Below, in pieces: positions 58,410-64,000 of a DNA stretch of 64,000 nt. How positions within the stretch are numbered: position 1 is the first letter of the stretch; the number at the start of each line of letters is the position of its first letter. The notes under the pieces were generated by a model that was not told the DNA's origin, searched no databases, and saw nothing but the letters and a program-made list of their open reading frames with translations. Location of the stretch: positions 40,422,489 through 40,486,488 of the forward strand of contig CAMZMU010000020.1 in assembly GCA_947311845.1 (NCBI GenBank), in the 5' to 3' direction. This stretch comes from Poa pratensis (lineage: Eukaryota > Streptophyta > Magnoliopsida > Poales > Poaceae). A program made the position numbers and the translations under genes.

Positions 58410-59190
58410 GCGGCCCCTCCGCCCGTTTCAGCCTGATGTGAGCTGCTCGTGACCACCGTATGCGCCGCTCGTCCAATCATCCGCTTCGCCATCTTCTTGG
58501 GTTGCTTCATGATATGTCGGTGATGATGTGGAGGTGCACTCTTGAACTCGTTGATGAAGACGTCAACGAAGTCATTCACGCTCTTGACTTGAATCTCGAT
58601 CTTGATGGTGATCTTGTCGAGGCGGTGCACATTCCACATAAGGCTCATCATGTTGGTGATGACGAAGCGGCCTTGGTGTGCGTCTAGGACGACGCTTTTG
58701 TTCAACGAAGTCATTGGCGCCGAGATAACCATTTGCATTTGGTATAGGTTCTCGTAAAGCTCGATTTTGAGGTGGTGGTGGTTGGCGTCGACGACGGTCG
58801 TCTGCCTTGTTCTTCTTGTTGATCTCTATCTTGACGCACTCTTGGTGAATGAGGAGGTTCATGGGCTTGTCGATGATGACTTGATGTTCACCATGAGCTT
58901 CATCTCATCAATGGGTGGACCTTGAGGAGCTTCTAGAGCGGCGTGAACTTGATAAACTATGTCCATGGCGAGCAAGATTGTTAATGGACTCGTTTAGTTG
59001 CGCAAGTTGCTCGTTGAAAGTCACTTCTTGAGCTTGAAGTTGCTCATTGAGGTCCGTCCTTTGAGCGTGTAGTCGAGCTTCATATTGTTGAGGGTTTTCA
59101 TGTGTTGCAAGACGGAGACCCATCAATTGGTTCCGTGTCACATATTGGTCATCCGAGTCGTTCCCATTCTCCGAACTTTCCCTAAACATG
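58410..59190 (-). pseudogene. Gypsy-like gag N-terminal region, degraded
   Basis: The minus strand from 59190 reads MFRESSENGNDSDDQYVTRN, then Gln/Glu-rich repeats (HAQRTDLNEQLQAQEVTFNEQ) and a Ser/Arg tract. Further on (58860-58570) come DDRRRRQPPPPQN and EQKRRPRRTPRPLRHHQHDEP in broken frames. Composition and order resemble gag starts of Triticeae gypsy elements. No capsid core, protease or polymerase follows before the Mpv17 gene, so it is truncated. Confidence 0.45.
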
Positions 59191-59199
59191 ATCTCAAAC

Positions 59200-61380
59200 A
59201 ACAAGTGAAGTGTGTGGACAAAATGTTTGCTTGTGTAAACCGTATCTCACCTTGTTTTGATAGTATTGAAACAAGTGGGCTTACCAAGGGAACGATTTGT
59301 CACAAGGGCAATCGATTTGGTGATTTGATTCAAGAGAAACCAAAGTAAACTCAAACGCGCACACTTATTAGGAGTTTTAGGTAGGGAAAGTGGAGGGGAA
59401 AAAGCAAATCAAACGAGAAGGTTGATGTAAAAGGTAGAATATAACCACAAAGAACAATTGTAAAAGAAAATCCAACCACACATATATGACGGAAACAACA
59501 GAACACACATGAAAGAAAGTTCAGTTTAATGTGGCCAAAGAATAAGCACAAAGAAATGTGAACCTATCGAAGTCTACGTGCTTGTTGCCACACCAACACA
59601 AGAAGTCCGCTATCTCAATAGCATTGGATAAGAGACAACGAATTTGCACTTCAACAAACATTCCCTCTCATCTTTGGTGACGAAGCTTGACGAGTTCTAT
59701 ATGGATGATGCTTGGTACTATTTTTTTTAAGGTGATTTCTTGTTTCTTTTGCTAGTGCCAAGACCGCTACATGATACACAACTCGCCGATATATAAGACA
59801 ATCACTCGAATCAACATATGTGTAATTCCTCGCAATATGTATGAGCTAGTCCGGTAGGGTGAGGTATGCGAAAGGAAGAAGGGCTCACAAAGAATTATGG
59901 TGGTTGAAGATGTTTGAGTCCTTCGGTGTCATCGTCGCTTGTCGATGTGATGTTGTCGATGCGGAAGTTTGATGGATGTGAGAAGGTGAGGATCACTACC
60001 AACAAAGACTCAAACAAACAAAATGGACGAATGCCAAATGAAAATGAGGAAGGCTGCAAAAATTCCAGGAGGCGGTAGGACCGCTGCCTGGCTGATAGTG
60101 CCGCTGGCACTGGACTGGCGGTACTACCGATTGTCGGGCGGTACTACCGCTTCCTGACGGGTTGCACGAGCTGTTCTTGGCCGTGGCGGAAAACTTGACC
60201 CAAAAATCCTCAAATCAGTGGGGAATTGGCAAAAAAAAAAGGCTAGGGAACTCAAACGAAGGTTAATGGGGGTCCTTTAGCAACAGATCCGTGGATCAAA
60301 ACTACCAAAAAAGCACCAGAACGAGAGATCGGCTCAAATTCACGTGGGGCTATTTTGGTGAAATTTTTCAAAATTAGGTAAAAACGGAAAAAATGATGAA
60401 AAGTGTGGAAACACAAGTGAAATCCGTGGAAACCTTGCTCTTTATACCATATGATGCGGCTTGGCCCGATGTTCATGGATTGACGGCGATGAACACGAAG
60501 AACACAAAGGGGAAGAGGCGGAAGAACGTTGGGCGAAGCGGAAGCAAGTGGATATAAATGGGAAAACCTATCTAATCACGTCACGCGGCAACAATCCCCC
60601 AAAGAGATCACCTCCGGATCTCAAGGATCAAATCAATCTTACCCATGTTGAAATTGTTTTCCCAAATCGGCCGCTCCACCGATCCAATAAACGTTTGCAA
60701 GGAAGATTGAATAACCCTACTAGAATCACAATAAAATAGTAAGTATTACAAGAGATGATTCATCTCCATAGGAGGTCTTGGTCATGGCCCATCAAGGGGA
60801 AAGGGAGCATAGCTCAACTCAAGTCTAATCTTAGTCTAACCCTAGATCTAAACATAGGGGGCCTATTTATAGTCTAAGTCACGAAAGGCTATGGGGTAGG
60901 TGGGATACAAGGGTTTCAGCCCGAACTGCGCACAGGTAGGGCGGTACTACTGGCGCGATACCGGCGTCGCTACCGCTAAATACGACCCGAGGGTTGTTTC
61001 TAGCGGTACCCCGCGGCGGTAGCGGAGCGACAGTACATCTGCAAAGGGATGGATGGTAGTACCGGCCTGATACCGACGTCGGTACCGTTAAATACGACCT
61101 GAGGGTTGTTTCCAACGGTACTAGCAGTAGCGGGGTAGTAGTACCACCTACGGGTACTCGGCAGTAGTACCGCTTCCTGAAGCTGGTGTTGCACTGTGTA
61201 AGCTGCTTCTCCCTTGGGGGCGGTAGTACCGCTGACTAGGATCTAAGTTCTCTCTTCTTCTTCTCATACATCTTCTCCTCGGTCATCTTCATGTCCCTCT
61301 TATTTTCCATCTTCTAAGTCTCCTTGGTAGTGGTACCTAAGCACACACAAAGTATCGAAATGAAATAGCAATACATTCAA
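59200..61380. other. LTR/leader-like sequence with GCGGTACTACCGC-type repeats
   Basis: A non-coding stretch upstream of the gag remnant. 60065-60155 and 60930-61240 are rich in GCGGTAGTACCGC-like inverted words. A block around TAAATACGACC.GAGGGTTGTTTC occurs at about 60976 and 61088 (period about 112). It is probably the LTR and leader of the same element, but no TG...CA ends were defined. Confidence 0.4.
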
Positions 61381-61389
61381 GGAGATGTC

Positions 61390-64000
61390 TAGAGCACTGG
61401 TGGCTCTAAGTTGACGAGGGAGTATTTCCTCGGCAACAGTGCCAGAAACAATGCTTGTACGTCACACGTCAGTTGGGAACCCCAAGAGGAAGGTATGATG
61501 AGTGCAGCAGTAAGTTTTCCCTCAGTATGAAACCAAGGTTTAATCGAACCAGTAGGAAAACGAGGTTTGCTTCGAAGGTGTTGGTGAGGAGTGTAGTGCG
61601 GCGCAACACCAGGGATTCCGGTGCCAACGTGGAACCTGCACAACACAATCAAATTACTTTGCCCCAACTTAACAGTGAGGTTGTCAATCTCACCGGCTTG
61701 CTGAAAACAAAGGGTTAAACGTATCGAATGGAAGATGATGTTTGTTTGCATAAAACAGTAGAGAACAATGATTGCAGTAGATTGTATTTCAGATGTAAAA
61801 GAATGGACCGGGGTCCACAGTTCACTAGTGGTGTCTCTCCAATAAGATAACTAACATGCTGGGTAAACAAATTACAGCTGGGCAATTGACAATTGATAAG
61901 TGCATATAACATGCATGTGTGAGCTGTGGTGTCTACTATGAGATTCATTTGGGCATTACGACAAAGTACATAGACCGCTATCCAGCATGCATCTATGCCT
62001 AAATAGTCCACTTTCCGGTTAACATCCGTACCCCTTCCAGTATTAAGTTGCAAGCAACAGACAATTGCATTAAGTAATGTGCGTAATGTAAACAATACAT
62101 TCATCCTTGAATAAAGCATTGCTGTTTTACCCCTAGTGGCAACAACACATCTACAACCTTAGAACTTGCTGTCACTATCCCAGGTTAAATAGAGGTTGAA
62201 CCCAACTATCATGCATAAATACCCCCTCTTGGAGTTACAAGTATTCACGTGGCCAAGGCTTCAACAAGTAACGGAGAGCATGCAAGATCACAAATGACAT
62301 AGACATAATATTCAGCTCCACATAGGTATCAATATAAGTCAGATCCCAGCAAACACAACATGTAGCATTACAATAAGATGATCTTGATCATGATAGGCAG
62401 CTCACAAGATCTAAACATGATGGCACAAGTGGAGAAGACAACCATCTAGCTACTGCTATGGACCCATAGTCCAAGGATGAACTACTCACGCATCACTCCG
62501 GAGGCGGGCATGGCGATGTAGAGCCCTCCGGTGATGATTCCCCTCTCCGGCAGGGTGCCGGGAAGAGCTTCAGAACCCCCCGAGTTAGGGTTGACGACGG
62601 CGGCGGCAGCGAATATGTTCTGGATGAAAGGCTCGGTGTTTTAGGGTTTTCGCGTCTCGGGGAATAAATAGGCGAAGGGGCGATGTCGGCGGACCCCCGA
62701 GGGGCCCAAACCACCTGGCGGCGCGGTGGGCCCTGCCGCGCCTGGTGGTTTGGCCACCTCGTGGCTCTCTTCGTCTCTCCTTCGGACTCCGTGTACGTGC
62801 TGGAAAAATAGGGACTGGCCTTTTGTTTCGTGCAATTCCGAGAATATTTCCAGAAGTAACTTTCTGAAACCAAAAACAGCAGAAAACAGGGAACTGGCAC
62901 TGTGGCATCTTGTTAATAGGTTAGTCCCAGAAAATGCATAAAAGTGATACGAAGTGTATATAAAACATGTAGCAAATGGTATAATATAAGCATGGAACAG
63001 CAGAAATTATGGATACGTTGGAGACGTATCAAGCATCCCCAAGCTTAGTTCTACTCGTCCTCGAGTAGGTAAAACGATAACAACAAATAATTTCTGAGGA
63101 GACATGCTTTCACACAATCTTGATCAATATATTGCAAGGCTCATGTCATGAATGAAGTGACTCAAAGCAATGATCTATAGTTTGCTAACAAATAGATAAA
63201 GAGTAAACAATGAATCATATAAGCAAAAACTTTTCATGAATAGTACTTTCAAGACAAGCATCAAAAAGTTTTGCATAAGAGGTAACTCATAAAGCAATAG
63301 ATTCAAAGTAAAAGGCATTGAAGCAACACAAAGGATGATTAAGTTTCAGCATTTGCTTTCAACTTGTAACATGTATATCTCATGGATAGTTGTCAACATA
63401 AAGCAATATAACAAGTGCAATAAGTAAATATGTAAGAATCAATGCACACAAAGTTGACACAAGTGTTTGCTTCTAAGATAGAAAGGAGTAGGTAAACTGA
63501 CTCAACATAAAGTAAAAGATAGGCCCTTCGCAGAGGGAAGCAGGGATTAAATCATGTGCTAGAGCTTTTTAAGTTTTCGAAAGCATATAGAGAGCACAAA
63601 ATAAGTATTTGAGAGGTGTTTGTTGTTGTCAACGAATGGTAGTGGGCACTCTAACCCCCTTGTCAACCAGACTTTCAAAGAGCGGCTCCCATGAAGGACG
63701 TTATCTCTACCAGCAAGGTAGATCATCCCTCTTCTCTTTTGTTTACACATGTATTTTAGTTTCTTTATAGATGACACTCCTCCCAACCTTTTGCTTACAC
63801 AAGCCATGGCTAACCGAATCCTCGGGTGCCTTCCAACATTCACATACCATGGAGGAGTGTCTATTGCAAAATTAAGTTGCTTACTGATAAATCAGGGCAA
63901 AACATGTGAAGAGAATTATTAATGAAAGTTGTAATTAATTGGGGCTGGGCACCCCGTTGCCAGCTCTTTTTGCAAATTATTGGATAAGCGGATGTATATG
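61390..64000. other. Second LTR-retrotransposon-like non-coding repeat
   Basis: No gene. The sequence style (GTTGGGAACCCCAAGAGGAAGG, GCGGCGCAACACCAGGGATTCC) is what I associate with abundant Triticeae LTR-element non-coding DNA. A perfect inverted repeat GATACGT-TGGAG-ACGTATC sits at 63012-63030. The window ends inside it. Confidence 0.45.

Noticed and set aside
60065..61240. CRISPR-like array of GCGGTACTACCGC words
   Set aside because: Spacing is irregular, there are no unique spacers of constant length and the genome is eukaryotic; it fits LTR-type repeat DNA.

Overview
This is a stretch of large, repeat-rich plant nuclear DNA, most likely from a Triticeae grass (wheat, Aegilops, barley or rye group). 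The genes are typical of land plants (DYW-class PPR protein, SCAMPs, Mpv17/PMP22 protein, plant formiminotransferase-like protein) and have GT-AG introns. Stowaway MITEs with CTCCCTCCG ends and TA target sites, grass Helitrons, L1-type LINEs, PIF/Harbinger and hAT elements and gypsy-like sequence fill most of the rest. No CRISPR array, operon or bacterial feature was seen. Layout: 1-770 is a fragment of a FZR/CCS52 WD40 gene. 1764-3369 is a formiminotransferase-like gene. 5039-7071 (minus) is a PPR-DYW gene. 7159-9327 is a complete-looking non-autonomous Helitron, followed by a decayed LINE (about 9340-12440) cut off at a Stowaway MITE. 13555-23602 is a SRAP-domain (HMCES/YedK-like) gene whose intron 4 holds a PIF/Harbinger element carrying its own nested Stowaway, and whose exon 2 is broken by an 88-bp insertion. 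24159-27230 and 27936-31240 (both minus) are two tandem SCAMP genes with matching exon structure; these are the best preserved genes in the window. 31990-36020 is a second LINE. 38352-38504 is a tRNA-derived SINE with perfect target-site duplications. 39706-40655 is a gene for a basic, probably N-myristoylated protein. 41132-43250 is a third LINE (minus) with a Mutator-like MITE in its 3' end. 45.4-50.3 kb has no recognised family: a T/G-rich tract, a hairpin minisatellite and a pair of small related coiled-coil genes (48640-49312 intact; 49764-50304 with one in-frame stop). 53.2-55.2 kb is a Harbinger transposase relic split by a hAT element with an 8-bp target duplication. 55827-57882 is an Mpv17/PMP22 gene. 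58.4-64.0 kb is LTR-retrotransposon-like sequence. The genes do not form a pathway; they are independent housekeeping-type loci separated by nested transposons. Four otherwise well-conserved genes (formiminotransferase-like, PPR-DYW, MGSC protein, Mpv17) each need exactly one extra base to be read through. That pattern fits single-base deletion errors in the sequence at least as well as four separate gene deaths, so those loci are annotated as CDS with the defect noted. Names and exon limits come from reading the sequence and knowledge of the families; no database search was run.
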